A stretch of 64,000 nt of DNA, from assembly GCF_000526415.1 (NCBI RefSeq), contig NZ_JAGA01000002.1:1418001-1482000 (forward strand), in the 5' to 3' direction. Below are positions 34,509 through 43,558 of the stretch, piece by piece. The position numbers and the translations under genes are program-made. This stretch comes from Kallotenue papyrolyticum (lineage in GTDB: Bacteria > Chloroflexota > Chloroflexia > Chloroflexales > Kallotenuaceae). Positions within the stretch are counted from its first letter, which is position 1. Every line of letters starts with the position of its first letter. The notes beneath the pieces are model-generated. The model was given only the letters and a program-made list of their open reading frames with translations. It ran no database searches and was not told the DNA's origin.

Positions 34509-35549
34509 ATGACTGGTGCGTCGCAGGCGATTGTCGCCGACAACGTTTCCAAGCGCTTCGCGTCCATGGCGCGACCCGCCGTGGATGGCTGTTCCTTTGT
34601 GGTACAGCCGGGCGAGCTGATCGTGCTGTTGGGCCCGTCCGGCTGCGGCAAGACGACGCTGCTCAAAATGATCAATCGCCTGTACGAGCCGAGTGCCGGG
34701 CGCATTCTGGTGCAGGGCCAGGAGATCCGCGCCCTGCCGGCCACGGCGCTGCGCCGACGGATTGGCTACGTCATCCAGCAGACCGGCCTGTTTCCGCACA
34801 TGCGCATCGAGGATAACATTGCGGTGGTGCCGCGGCTGTTGGGCTGGCCAGGCGCGCGCATCGATGCGCGCATCGATGAACTGCTGACGCTGATCGGCCT
34901 GCCGCGCGAGTACCGACGTCGCTATCCGCGGCAGTTGTCGGGCGGCGAGCAGCAGCGTGTGGGGCTGGCCCGCGCGCTGGCCGCCGATCCAGCGCTGCTG
35001 TTGATGGACGAGCCGTTTGGGGCGTTGGACGCGATCACACGCGCCCGGCTCCAGGATGAGTTGCTGCAGATCCAGCGCCGTTTGCGCAAAACCATCCTGT
35101 TTGTAACGCACGACGTCGAAGAGGCGTTGCGTCTGGCCGACAAGATCATGGTCATGCGCGCCGGACGCATCGTACAGTTCGACACGCCGCTGCAGATCGT
35201 GGCCCATCCCGCCGACGACTTTGTGGCGCAACTGCTTGATGCCGGCGATGGGCTGCGCTATCTGAGTCTGCTGCGCGCCGGTGCGGTGGCCGTGCCCTTC
35301 CAGGCGGATGGCGCGCCGCCAGCGGACGGCCTGCCGCACCTGACTGCCGATACCGATCTCCGCGCCGCGGTGGCGCGGTTGGTCAGCACGGGTGCGCCGG
35401 CGCTGACGGTGGTGGATGCGCAGGGGCAGCCACTCGGTTGGCTCGATTTCGCGCGGATTCAGCAGGCGTTGCGCGTCGCCGATCGCCGGCCACCGGGCGC
35501 AGCGGTGCAGGCGGTGGCGCAGGCGGCGGACGGCCGCTCGCCGGGCTGA
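34509..35549 (+). CDS. Osmoprotectant ABC transporter ATPase with CBS-like tail
   Basis: The 346-residue ATPase of the OpuCA/ProV family has Walker A GPSGCGKTT, signature LSGGEQQR, Walker B LLMDEPFGALD and the switch THDVEEAL. After about residue 255 there is a single CBS-like module (HLTADTDLRAAVARLV, ALTVVDAQGQPLGWLDFARI), which in relatives senses ionic strength. The ATG at 34509 has only a weak ribosome site; a longer frame extends back into the binding-protein gene. Confidence 0.92.
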   Translation: MTGASQAIVADNVSKRFASMARPAVDGCSFVVQPGELIVLLGPSGCGKTTLLKMINRLYEPSAGRILVQGQEIRALPATALRRRIGYVIQQTGLFPHMRIEDNIAVVPRLLGWPGARIDARIDELLTLIGLPREYRRRYPRQLSGGEQQRVGLARALAADPALLLMDEPFGALDAITRARLQDELLQIQRRLRKTILFVTHDVEEALRLADKIMVMRAGRIVQFDTPLQIVAHPADDFVAQLLDAGDGLRYLSLLRAGAVAVPFQADGAPPADGLPHLTADTDLRAAVARLVSTGAPALTVVDAQGQPLGWLDFARIQQALRVADRRPPGAAVQAVAQAADGRSPG

Positions 35550-35556
35550 GCGCAGC

Positions 35557-36216
35557 ATGGAAACGCTGATCGAACGCCTCAAACTCGATTTTTTGGTCAC
35601 CAACTTCGATCAGGTGGCCTTGCGGCTGCGTCAGCACCTGGAGATCACTTTGATCGCCATGGCGCTGGCGCTGGCGATCGCCCTGCCGCTGGGCATCGTG
35701 CTCGCCCGCGTGCGCTGGTTGCGCGCGCCGGTGCTGGCCGTGCTCAATGTGCTCTATACCGTGCCGAGCATCTCGCTGTTGGTGCTGCTGGTGCCCTTTG
35801 TGGGCACCGGTCGCCTCAACGCGATCATTGTGTTGGTGATCTACGCGCAGATCATCCTGGTACGCAACATCGTCGTCGGACTGAGCAGGGTCGATCCCGA
35901 CGTAGTCGAAGCGGCGCGCGGCATGGGCATGAACGCCTGGCAGCGGCTCAGCCGCGTGGAGCTGCCGCTGGCGCTGCCGGTGCTGCTGGCCGGCGTGCGC
36001 ATTGCCACCGTCGCGGTGATCGGCATCGGCACGGTGGCCGGGCTGGTGGGCGCGGGTGGGCTGGGGCGCCTGCTCTTCGAAGGCCTGGGCCGTAGCCGTG
36101 GCGAGGGGCGCATCGTGGCCGGGGCGCTGGGCGCGGCAGCCCTGGCGGGTGCGGCCAACCTGCTGCTGCGCTGGCTGGAGCGGCGCGCCCAGCGCGCTAC
36201 GCGCGGCGAACGTTGA
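35557..36216 (+). CDS. Osmoprotectant ABC transporter permease, copy 2
   Basis: The 219-residue protein has five to six membrane segments and shares the coupling motif of the first permease. Its C-terminus (GAGGLGRLLFEGLGRSR) is typical of OpuCD-type permeases. It starts seven bases after the ATPase stop and closes the operon. Two permease genes in one operon match the OpuC/OpuB arrangement, in which they form a heterodimer. Confidence 0.9.
   Translation: METLIERLKLDFLVTNFDQVALRLRQHLEITLIAMALALAIALPLGIVLARVRWLRAPVLAVLNVLYTVPSISLLVLLVPFVGTGRLNAIIVLVIYAQIILVRNIVVGLSRVDPDVVEAARGMGMNAWQRLSRVELPLALPVLLAGVRIATVAVIGIGTVAGLVGAGGLGRLLFEGLGRSRGEGRIVAGALGAAALAGAANLLLRWLERRAQRATRGER
35915..36002 (+). 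repeat. 88-bp block nearly identical to 33181-33268 (copy 2)
   Basis: This is the partner of the block at 33181-33268. The near-identity (87 of 88 bases) ends sharply on both sides, where the two genes become divergent. Confidence 0.9.
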
Positions 36217-36245
36217 GCGCGCCTGCCGACAACCGGCCAGTCTGT

Positions 36246-36253
36246 GCTACACT
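36246..36253 (+). promoter_or_regulatory. Possible promoter of pgl-rpiA
   Basis: TACACT (36248-36253) is a possible -10 about 48 bases before the pgl ATG. TGCCGA 18 bases upstream is a weak -35. A short direct repeat (CCGGCCATA) lies between promoter and gene. Confidence 0.4.
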
Positions 36254-36301
36254 AGAGCCCGACGCGGTCCGGCCATAGCCGGCCATACGACGGAACACAG
36301 C

Positions 36302-37054
36302 ATGACGCATCGACACATCTTGGTGGTGGACGATCCCGAGGCCCTGGCCGAGGCGGCGACGCGCTACATCGTTGCGCGCGCGCGCCAGGCGGTTGCGGCG
36401 CGGGGCAGTTTTGCGCTGGCACTGGCCGGCGGCTCGACGCCGCGTGGCGTGTACCGGCGCCTGGCACATGCGCCCTGGCGCGATGCCATGCCCTGGGCGC
36501 AGACCTTGATCTTTTGGAGCGACGAACGAGCGCTGCCGCTCGACAGCACCGACAGCAACTACCGTATGGCGCGCGAAGCGCTGCTCGATCATGTGCCGCT
36601 GCCGCCGGAGCAGATCCATCCCCTGGCGGCGCAGGGCGACGATCTGGATCAGGCTGCGGCGCGCTACGAAGCTGTACTGCGCCGGCTGGTGCCGGGTGAG
36701 CCGCCGCGCTTTGATCTGATTCTGCTGGGGATGGGACCGGATGGGCATACTGCCTCGTTGTTTCCGCACAGCCCGGCGCTCGACGCGACGACGCGGTTGG
36801 TGGTGGCGACGCCGGAAGCGCCGCTACCGCCCCAGGTGCGGCGCCTGACCTTCACGTCCCGGCTGATCAACGCCGCGGTGGAGGTGCTGGTGCTGGTGGC
36901 CGGCGCCGACAAAGCCGCGCCCGTGCGCGAGGTGCTCCAGGGTCCGCGGCGGCCCCATGAGCTGCCGGCGCAACTGATCGATCCCCAGGCGGGTGATCTG
37001 TGGTGGATGCTCGACCGCGCTGCGGCGAGCCAACTCTCAACACTCCATGAGTGA
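36302..37054 (+). CDS. pgl: 6-phosphogluconolactonase
   Basis: The enzyme hydrolyses 6-phosphogluconolactone in the oxidative pentose phosphate pathway. The 250-residue product is of the DevB/Pgl type, with LALAGGSTPRGVYRRLA, FWSDERALPLDSTDSNYRMA and LLGMGPDGHTASLFP. It overlaps rpiA by eight bases. The neighbour confirms the pathway; zwf and gnd are not in this window. Confidence 0.94.
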   Translation: MTHRHILVVDDPEALAEAATRYIVARARQAVAARGSFALALAGGSTPRGVYRRLAHAPWRDAMPWAQTLIFWSDERALPLDSTDSNYRMAREALLDHVPLPPEQIHPLAAQGDDLDQAAARYEAVLRRLVPGEPPRFDLILLGMGPDGHTASLFPHSPALDATTRLVVATPEAPLPPQVRRLTFTSRLINAAVEVLVLVAGADKAAPVREVLQGPRRPHELPAQLIDPQAGDLWWMLDRAAASQLSTLHE

Positions 37055-37757
37055 CCTGACCCCGAAACAACACGTAGCGCTGGCCGCCGCGCAGGTGGTA
37101 CGCTCCGGTATGCGTCTGGGCCTGGGCAGCGGTTCGACCGTCGGCCTGATCGTGGAGGCACTGGGTGAGCGCGTGCAGCGCGGCGAACTGCGCGATCTGC
37201 GCGTGGTGGTCGCCTCGCGCTGGACCGAAACCAAAGCGCTGGCGGCCGGCCTGACGGTCGTCGAGCTCAACGATGTGGTGCAGCTCGACCTGGCAATCGA
37301 CGGCGCGGACGAGGTCGATCCACAGCGCGCCATGATCAAAGGCGGCGGTGGTGCGTTGCTGCGCGAGCGTATTGTGCTCTATGCCGCGCGCGAACGGCTG
37401 ATCGCGGTGGATGAGTCGAAGCTGGTGCCGCACCTAGGCGCGAGCTGGGCACTGCCGGTTGAGGTGGTCCAGTTCGGCTGGCGCGTGGCCGAGGCTGCGC
37501 TGCGCGCGCTGGGGACTACGCCGCAGCTCCGCCGCGACGGTATGCAGCCGTTCGTGACCGACGAGGGCAACTACATTCTGGACTGTCCCTTCCGCCTGCG
37601 CGCGCCCCAGGCGCAGCCCGGAGCCGCGCAGGGCCACGATCCCCACGAGCTGGATCGCGCCCTGCGCGCCATTCCCGGCGTGATGGATCACGGCCTATTC
37701 CTCGGCCTGGCCGACCGCGTGCTGGTCGGCCAGGCGGACGGTGTGCGCGAACTGTGA
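37047..37757 (+). CDS. rpiA: Ribose-5-phosphate isomerase A
   Basis: RpiA interconverts ribose 5-phosphate and ribulose 5-phosphate. The 236-residue product has GLGSGSTVGLIVEAL, DLAIDGADEVDP, KGGGGALLRERIV with the catalytic Glu, VDESKLV and GNYILDC. Family length and all active-site blocks are intact. The start lies within pgl, implying coupled translation. Confidence 0.95.
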   Translation: MSDLTPKQHVALAAAQVVRSGMRLGLGSGSTVGLIVEALGERVQRGELRDLRVVVASRWTETKALAAGLTVVELNDVVQLDLAIDGADEVDPQRAMIKGGGGALLRERIVLYAARERLIAVDESKLVPHLGASWALPVEVVQFGWRVAEAALRALGTTPQLRRDGMQPFVTDEGNYILDCPFRLRAPQAQPGAAQGHDPHELDRALRAIPGVMDHGLFLGLADRVLVGQADGVREL

Positions 37758-37793
37758 GCGGCGCGACAGAACGCCGCCCCGCCGCGCCTGGGC

Positions 37794-38255
37794 TTAGACG
37801 CCTTGTTCCTGGAGCGCCAGGCGGTCGAACCAGATCTGCTCGCCGGCGAACTTCTCGTGTTCGGGATCCCAGGGGAAGTGGATGATGATCTGCAGCCGCA
37901 CCGGCTTGCCGGTGGGCGCGATGCCGGCCCACTCGCCCAGGTGCGTGCCGGTCATGTCGGCGACCTCGATCACCCCCTGCGGACCGATCACGATCTCGGC
38001 CAGATCGAAGTGCACGTCGGGAAACGCGCCCAGAAAGCTGGTATAGAAGGCGCGCGCGCCGTCGTGGCCCTCCCAGCGCTGGCCGGTCGGCATGATCTGG
38101 TACACGCAGTCGGGGCTGAGCGTGCTGATCAGCCCTTCCAGATCGCGGCTGTCCTCGGCGATTGAGTGTTTGATCCACAGCCGCCGGATCTGCTGATACC
38201 GCTCCGGCGTGATCTCCCATTTGAGCCGTTCGCGGATGGTTGTCTGCGTCGTCAT
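37794..38255 (-). CDS. NTF2/SnoaL-like fold protein
   Basis: The 153-residue protein has the cone-shaped NTF2/SnoaL pattern: an N-terminal helix (IRRLWIKHSIAEDSRDLEGL), ISTLSPDCVYQIMPTGQRWEGHDGARAFY and the strand segment VRLQIIIHFPWDPEHEKF. Such proteins include polyketide cyclases, ester cyclases and dehydratases; the ligand is unknown. AGGAGA precedes the ATG. It lies 80 bases downstream of the acyl-CoA ligase gene on the same strand. Confidence 0.8.
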   Translation of the reverse strand: MTTQTTIRERLKWEITPERYQQIRRLWIKHSIAEDSRDLEGLISTLSPDCVYQIMPTGQRWEGHDGARAFYTSFLGAFPDVHFDLAEIVIGPQGVIEVADMTGTHLGEWAGIAPTGKPVRLQIIIHFPWDPEHEKFAGEQIWFDRLALQEQGV

Positions 38256-38272
38256 GCAATCTCCTGGGTGAC

Positions 38273-38328
38273 ACCACAGAGACACAGGCACGGAGGAGCG
38301 CTGGACTCTCTGGCTGTGCCTCTGTGGT
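38273..38328. repeat. CACAGAG-type inverted repeat between the ligase and NTF2-like genes
   Basis: ACCACAGAGACACAG (38273-38287) and CTGTGCCTCTGTGGT (38314-38328) can pair with one mismatch across a 26-base loop. No T run follows, so it is a poor terminator. A related CTCTGTGTCTCC sequence lies near 49268, between coxL and coxM. Confidence 0.6.
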
Positions 38329-38335
38329 TTCATGC

Positions 38336-39907
38336 TTAAGCCGGCTGCTCCTGCGCGCGCAGCTCGCGCTTGAGGATCTTGCCGGTTGCGCTCATCGGCA
38401 ACTGCTCACGGAACTCAATGATACGCGGATACTTGTAGGAGGCCATGTTTTGCTTGCACCACTCGATCAGCTCGGCCTCGCTGATCTCGGCGCCCGGCTT
38501 TTTGATCACATAGGCCTTGATCTCCTCGCCATGCACCTCGTCGGGAATGCCGACTACCGCGACCATCGAGACGGCGGGATGGGTCATCATCACTTCTTCG
38601 ACTTCGCGCGGATAGACGTTGAAGCCGCCGCGCAAGATCATATCCTTCTTGCGGTCGAGGATGAACAGGTAGCCGTCCTCGTCCATGCGCGCAATATCGC
38701 CGGTGTGGAACCAGCCGCCGCGCATGGCCTCGGCGGTGGCCTCGGGCCGCTTGTAGTAGCCCTTCATCACGTTGTGGCCGCGGATCACGATCTCGCCCGG
38801 CTGATTGACCGGCACATCGTGGTCCTGATCGTCCACGACGCGCACCTCGACGCCAAAGATCGGAATGCCGATCGAGCCGACTTTGCGCGGCAGATCGCGA
38901 TGGTTGAAGGTGGCGACCGGCGAGGTTTCGGACAGGCCATAGCCCTCCAGGATCTGCACGCCAAAGGTCTCCTCGAAGCCGCGCAGCACCTCCACCGGCA
39001 GCGACGCGCCGCCCGACGAGCACAGTTGCAGGTGTGCGGCGATGGCGGCGGTATCGACGTTGTGCTGGCGAGCATGGTGCAACAGCGCCCAGAACATGGT
39101 CGGCACGCCGGAGAAGAAGTTGACCTGCTCGCGCCGCATCAGGTCGAGCACGACGCCGGGATCGAAGCGCGGCACCAGCACTAGCGTCGCGCCGTGGTAG
39201 AAGCCGGCGTTCATCTGGCAGGTCTGGCCGAAGGAGTGGAACAGCGGCAGCGCGATCAGGATCACGTTGCGCTCGCGCTCCGGATCGATGGCGTGCAGGT
39301 CGCGCGACACGATCGCGTTGAGCAGCATGTTGTTGTGCGTCAGCTCAGCGCCCTTGGGCTGGCCGGTGGTGCCCGAAGTGTAGAGGATCACCGCCGTGTC
39401 TTCGGGCGAGCGCAGCACCGTCTGGAAGGTAGGCGGCTGGCCGTGCAGTAGCATGCCCAGCGTGGTTGCGCCTTCGATCGGCGAGGGCGCGGCGGGGTTG
39501 GCGGTCATCAGCACGAAGTGCGCGCAGCTCTCGACCTGCTGGAAGGCTTCCCAACCCATCTGGCCCATGGGCAGGTCGGGCGTGCCTTCGAAGCAGAAGT
39601 AGGCTTTGGCGTCCGAGTCGCGCAGATGGTAGGCGATCTCACGCGTTTTGAGCAGCACGTTGAGCGGCACGACTACCGCACCGGCTTTGAGAATGCCGTA
39701 ATAGACGATCGGGAAGAAGGGTAGATTGGGACAGGAGAGCGCCACCTTGTCGCCCGGCTGGATGCCGCGCGCCACCAGCGCGTTGGCGATCTGGTTGGCC
39801 ATGGCATTGACTTGGCCGTAGGTCAGCCGCGTCTCGCCGAAGACCACGGCTTCGCGGCTGGGCCGTTTGCGGGCATGATCCTCAACGATCATCGACAGGT
39901 TGAGCAT
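38336..39907 (-). CDS. Acyl-CoA synthetase (AMP-forming)
   Basis: The enzyme activates a carboxylic acid as acyl-AMP and then acyl-CoA. The 523-residue product has the P-loop YTSGTTGQPKG, GYGLSETSPVA, TGDIARMDEDGYLFILDRKKD and the catalytic Lys in MSATGKILKREL. It resembles long-chain or medium-chain fatty acid CoA ligases. GGAGG lies five bases before the ATG at 39907. It follows an enoyl-CoA hydratase gene with a 43-base gap, so beta-oxidation is a likely setting. Confidence 0.92.
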   Translation of the reverse strand: MLNLSMIVEDHARKRPSREAVVFGETRLTYGQVNAMANQIANALVARGIQPGDKVALSCPNLPFFPIVYYGILKAGAVVVPLNVLLKTREIAYHLRDSDAKAYFCFEGTPDLPMGQMGWEAFQQVESCAHFVLMTANPAAPSPIEGATTLGMLLHGQPPTFQTVLRSPEDTAVILYTSGTTGQPKGAELTHNNMLLNAIVSRDLHAIDPERERNVILIALPLFHSFGQTCQMNAGFYHGATLVLVPRFDPGVVLDLMRREQVNFFSGVPTMFWALLHHARQHNVDTAAIAAHLQLCSSGGASLPVEVLRGFEETFGVQILEGYGLSETSPVATFNHRDLPRKVGSIGIPIFGVEVRVVDDQDHDVPVNQPGEIVIRGHNVMKGYYKRPEATAEAMRGGWFHTGDIARMDEDGYLFILDRKKDMILRGGFNVYPREVEEVMMTHPAVSMVAVVGIPDEVHGEEIKAYVIKKPGAEISEAELIEWCKQNMASYKYPRIIEFREQLPMSATGKILKRELRAQEQPA

Positions 39908-39950
39908 CGTCGCCTCCTTTGGCTCAGGGGAACAGGAGCCTCGAACGGGG

Positions 39951-40733
39951 TTAGCGTCCCTTCCACACCGGCGCGCGTTTTTCGAGAAAGGCGCGGAAGC
40001 CTTCCCAACCGTCCTCGCTGGCGAAGATTTCGCGCTGGTACTCGGCTTCGCGGCGCAGGGCCTCGACAAACGTGCCGTCCAGATCGGCGTACACCGCCCG
40101 TTTGATGCGCGTCAGGGCCAGCGGCGCCTGGCGCGTCAGCATGTTCGCATAGCGCAGCACCTCCTCGGTGAACGATTCGACCGGCAACAGCGCATTGGCC
40201 AGCCCGATGCGCAGCGCCTCGTCCGCCTCCACGCTGCGACCGGTCCACATCAATTCCAGGGCGCGGCCCAGACCGACCAGCCGGGGCAGGCTCCAGGTGC
40301 CGCCGCCATCGGGCACTAGGCCCACGCGAATGAATAGCTCGGCAAACGCGCCGCGCGGCGAGACAAGCCGCAGATCGCAGGCCAGCGCCAGGTCGCAGCC
40401 CAGCCCGGCGGCGATGCCGTCTACGGCGGCAATCACCGGCCAGGGTGCCTCGCGGATCGCCTGGAGCGTGGGCGCATAGGCCTCGGTCAGCACCTGGTAG
40501 GCGTGGTCGGGCGTGACGCCGGGTTGCAGTGCAACGGCGATATCGGTGCCGGAGCAGAACGCGCCCTGCGCGCCGGTGATCACGATCGCGCGCGTGCCGT
40601 CCTCGGCACAGCGCTGGATGCCCTCGCGCAGCGCGTTCATGGTGGGCGCGTCAACGGCGTTGCGGACGTGGGGGCGGTTGATCGTGAAGAGCGTCACGGC
40701 GTCGTGCCGTGTGGTCAGCAGGCTGTCCGTCAT
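39951..40733 (-). CDS. Enoyl-CoA hydratase/isomerase family protein (PaaG-like)
   Basis: The 260-residue crotonase-fold protein has the oxyanion-hole segments AFCSGTDI and DGIAAGLGCDLALACDLR, and GLVPDGGGTWSLPRLVG. The last segment resembles PaaG-type isomerases, where Asp replaces a catalytic Glu of true hydratases, so isomerase activity is possible. AAGGAG precedes the ATG. It is the first gene of a probable operon with the acyl-CoA ligase and the NTF2-like gene. Confidence 0.9.
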   Translation of the reverse strand: MTDSLLTTRHDAVTLFTINRPHVRNAVDAPTMNALREGIQRCAEDGTRAIVITGAQGAFCSGTDIAVALQPGVTPDHAYQVLTEAYAPTLQAIREAPWPVIAAVDGIAAGLGCDLALACDLRLVSPRGAFAELFIRVGLVPDGGGTWSLPRLVGLGRALELMWTGRSVEADEALRIGLANALLPVESFTEEVLRYANMLTRQAPLALTRIKRAVYADLDGTFVEALRREAEYQREIFASEDGWEGFRAFLEKRAPVWKGR

Positions 40734-40763
40734 TGGCGCAGCTCCTTGCGGGGGTTGATGTCT

Positions 40764-40793
40764 AGTGTACATGAAGAGCGGCGGGGCAGGCAA
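40764..40793 (-). promoter_or_regulatory. Promoter of the enoyl-CoA hydratase/ligase operon
   Basis: On the minus strand TTGCCT (40793-40788) and TACACT (40769-40764) are 18 bases apart, and the ATG lies about 31 bases after the -10. Confidence 0.6.
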
Positions 40794-41008
40794 GTCCCCG
40801 GCATCGCCCGGCGGATGCATGACTTTTGGCGCGTTGCAGTCTGGGCCGGGTGGCTGGGCAGGTTCAGGAGCGACGCGCCAGCGCCGGCAGGCGACAGCGA
40901 CGGCGCTCTGGCCTAGAATGAAGTTCCCCCCTTCCCCCCGTGCGCGATCAAAAGCTGCCTGCTATGCCGTGGCAGGCGGCGCCGCTGAGTAGCCAGGAGG
41001 AGCTATCT

Positions 41009-41971
41009 GTGGAATACGCACGACCCAGCCTGACCTGTCCCTTTCCTGTGGCCCATCATCCAGCAGCGGCGGAGGTGGAGCAGGCCGCGCTGGCCTGGGC
41101 ACGCCGGCACGGCTTGCTGGCGAGCGCCGGTGTCGAACGGCGCGTGCGCGCCGTGCGCATCGGCGAGCTGATGGGCATGGTCTATCCGCATCTAGCACCG
41201 GACGCGCTGCTGCTGCTGACGCAGTGGACGCTGTGGGGCTTTGTGTGGGACGACCTGTGCGGCACGCCACCGCTGGGCAACGATCCACAACGTCTGGATG
41301 CGGCCCAGCAGCGGCTGCTGGCGGTGCTGCGCGGCGCGGCACTACACCCGGACGAGGCGCCCACGGTCCGCGCGCTGGCCGATCTGCGTCAGCGCTGGTT
41401 GCGCTATGCGACGCCGGTGCAGCTCGACCCGTACATCCGCAGTGTTGAGCAGCACTTTGCGGCCTGTCTCTGGGAGGCGACCAACCGTAGCGCAGGGCGT
41501 ACGCCCGATCTGCAAGCCTACCTGGCGATGCGCCCGTTCAGCAGCGGGGTCTATACCTACACCGAGGCCTTCGGCCTGCTGGAGGGCCTGCCCTGGCCGG
41601 AGGAGCTGCGGCGCGATCCACAGGTGGAGCGGCTGACCCTGCTGGCCAACAACGTGGTTTGCTGGATCAACGATCTCTTGTCGTTGCCCAAAGAGCTGGC
41701 CAGCGGCGAGCAGCACAACCTGGTGGTGATCCTGCAGCAGCACCAGGGCCTGTCGCTGAGCAGCGCACTGGCGCAGGTCGAAGCGCGGTACTATCAGGAT
41801 CTGGCCGCCTACCAGGCGCTTGAGGCATGCCTGCCGCGCTGCGGTGGCGAGCTTGACCGCGCGCTCGCGACCTATACCCAGGTGCTGCGCGGTTGGATGG
41901 CGGGCAGTCTGCAGTGGTCCTACGCATCGGGGCGCTACGGTGCATCGATGCTGCAGGCCCAACCGGCTTAA
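41009..41971 (+). CDS. Class I terpene synthase
   Basis: The 320-residue protein is an all-alpha class I terpene cyclase. It has an Asp-rich segment FVWDDLCGT (Asp81, Asp82), a complete NSE triad NDLLSLPKE (Asn221, Ser225, Glu229) and a C-terminal Arg-Tyr pair (SGRYG). The Asp motif lacks the fifth acidic residue of DDxxD. A cyclic sesquiterpene or similar product is inferred. GTG at 41009 with AGGAGG eight bases upstream is the start. It is a lone gene; TAGAAT at 40914 may be its -10. No prenyl synthase or P450 gene is nearby. Confidence 0.88.
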   Translation: MEYARPSLTCPFPVAHHPAAAEVEQAALAWARRHGLLASAGVERRVRAVRIGELMGMVYPHLAPDALLLLTQWTLWGFVWDDLCGTPPLGNDPQRLDAAQQRLLAVLRGAALHPDEAPTVRALADLRQRWLRYATPVQLDPYIRSVEQHFAACLWEATNRSAGRTPDLQAYLAMRPFSSGVYTYTEAFGLLEGLPWPEELRRDPQVERLTLLANNVVCWINDLLSLPKELASGEQHNLVVILQQHQGLSLSSALAQVEARYYQDLAAYQALEACLPRCGGELDRALATYTQVLRGWMAGSLQWSYASGRYGASMLQAQPA

Positions 41972-43315
41972 AGGTCTGTCTCGGCGAGCGGCGTGTGCCT
42001 GGGCTGCCCGAGCTCGGCGCCGGACAGGTCGACGACAACGCTGGTGGTCGCGCGCGCTCGCGCGCGTGCCTTGGCGCGGTACATGGCCGCGTCGGCATGG
42101 TCGAGCAGATCCGCGGCACTGGCGCCCTGGATCTCGGCAGCAATGCCGATGCTCAGGTGCACCTGAAGCTGATGGACGCCGATCTGACAGGGCGTGGCGC
42201 AGAGCTGCAGTAGTGCGTCAGCGACGGCCCGCGCGCGCGCCGCAGGCGGATCGCCCCAGACCAGGATCGCGAACTCATCGCCGCTGAGACGGCCCGCGCA
42301 CTCGCGCGCGGTGAGCGGTCGCTCGATGCGGCGCGCCACCTCGATCAGCAGTGCGTCGCCAACGCGATGGCCGTAGCGGTCGTTGACCTGCTTGAACTCG
42401 TTCAGGTCGAGAAACAGCACCGCAGGTCGGCGGTGGTCGTCGGCAGGATGCGCCAGCGCGCGTTCGAGCTGCCGCAGAAAGAGGCGACGGTTGGGTAGGC
42501 CGGTCAGGGCGTCGAAATAGGCCATGCGCCGCAGAATGGCCTCGTGGCGCTTGCGTTCGCTGATGTCGCGTCCGGTGATCACCCAGTGGCGCGCGCTGTG
42601 CTCTGGGCCGTATACGGGTACGCAGGACCATTCGAGGTGACAGGCGCCGTTGGCGCTGTGGAGGCTGGCCTCGCCACAGTGGAGCTCGGGCGCGGGGCGG
42701 AGATAGCGACGGATCAGAGCGCCATCGGCGCGTCCGGCGCTGATGCAGCCCACGATCGCCTGCGCCAGGCGCTCCGGCTGGTTGGCGGTGCAGCGGTGCG
42801 CGCTCGGATTGGCGTAGGTAATCGTTGCCGTCGGGTGGCCCTGGGCGTCGGCGGCGAGCAGCAGCAGCGCGTCCGAGGCGTGGGCCACTGCTGCCTGAAT
42901 CAGACGCAGGGTCTGCTCGGCTTGCGTGCGCTCCTCGATGGCGTGCGCCAGCCGCTGGCGTTCGGCGTCGAGCGCCGCGCTCTGCTGACGCAGACGCCGC
43001 GCCATCTCGCCAGCCCAGCCGCTGCCGATACCGACTAGCACCAGTGTCAGACTACCCGGTAGCCAGTGGCGCGCCAGGATGGTCGCCGGCGAGTATGCCA
43101 GCACGAGCAGGAGCGCGATTGTCAGGGCTACGGCTGCGGCACTAGCCAGCAGGCCCAGCCGGCGCCCGCCATGCCAGCCGAACCAGGCTACCGGTACCGA
43201 AGCCAGCGCCGCGGCGCTGGTTGAGTTGGTGCGCGAGACAATCGTTGCAAAGAGGAGGCAGTAGGCGAGCGTCAGCCCAAGGCCGCCGGCCCAAACGCGG
43301 GTGGGGGGGTGTCAT
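41968..43315 (-). CDS. Membrane diguanylate cyclase (PAS-GGDEF), frame broken at a G7/C7 run
   Basis: The body codes for a PAS domain (about 150-270 of the full protein) and a GGDEF domain with RLSGDEFAILVW and FDALTGLPNRR, so it probably makes c-di-GMP; the first Gly of GGDEF is Ser. The open frame 41968-43104 begins in the middle of a membrane segment, and the sequence upstream in the same frame codes for further membrane helices (WAGGLGLTLAYCLLFATIV). An ATG at 43315 with GGAG six bases upstream is one base out of frame, and removing one C from the C7 run at 43309-43303 would join it. Either sequence error, phase variation or slippage is possible. Confidence 0.82.
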
Positions 43316-43558
43316 GCGCGTCTCCGAGCGTTATGAACGTCTGTGAACGGTGGCTTGGTTTTCCAGTGCTGCGCGCATGTGCTTGCCATGCGGCAATGGC
43401 CTTGGGCGTATTGTGGCACGTTTGTGGTGCGGGCGTGGTAGTACGGCAGTCCTGATCAGCTCTGTGCTGGAGCGGCTACGGCCTGTGCCATGCGCCTCAC
43501 GGCACGAATGCTGCGAGGAGCGGGACGGGGAGAAGATGATCCGAGCGAGGAGGAGGGT

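Noticed and set aside
34856-34880. Tandem GCGCATCGATG repeat
   Set aside because: It lies in the OpuCA-like coding sequence and simply encodes IDARIDE. Two units are not enough to suggest an array.
37758-37793. Terminator between rpiA and the NTF2-like gene
   Set aside because: A GCGGCG/CGCCGC pairing is possible, but there is no T run on either strand.
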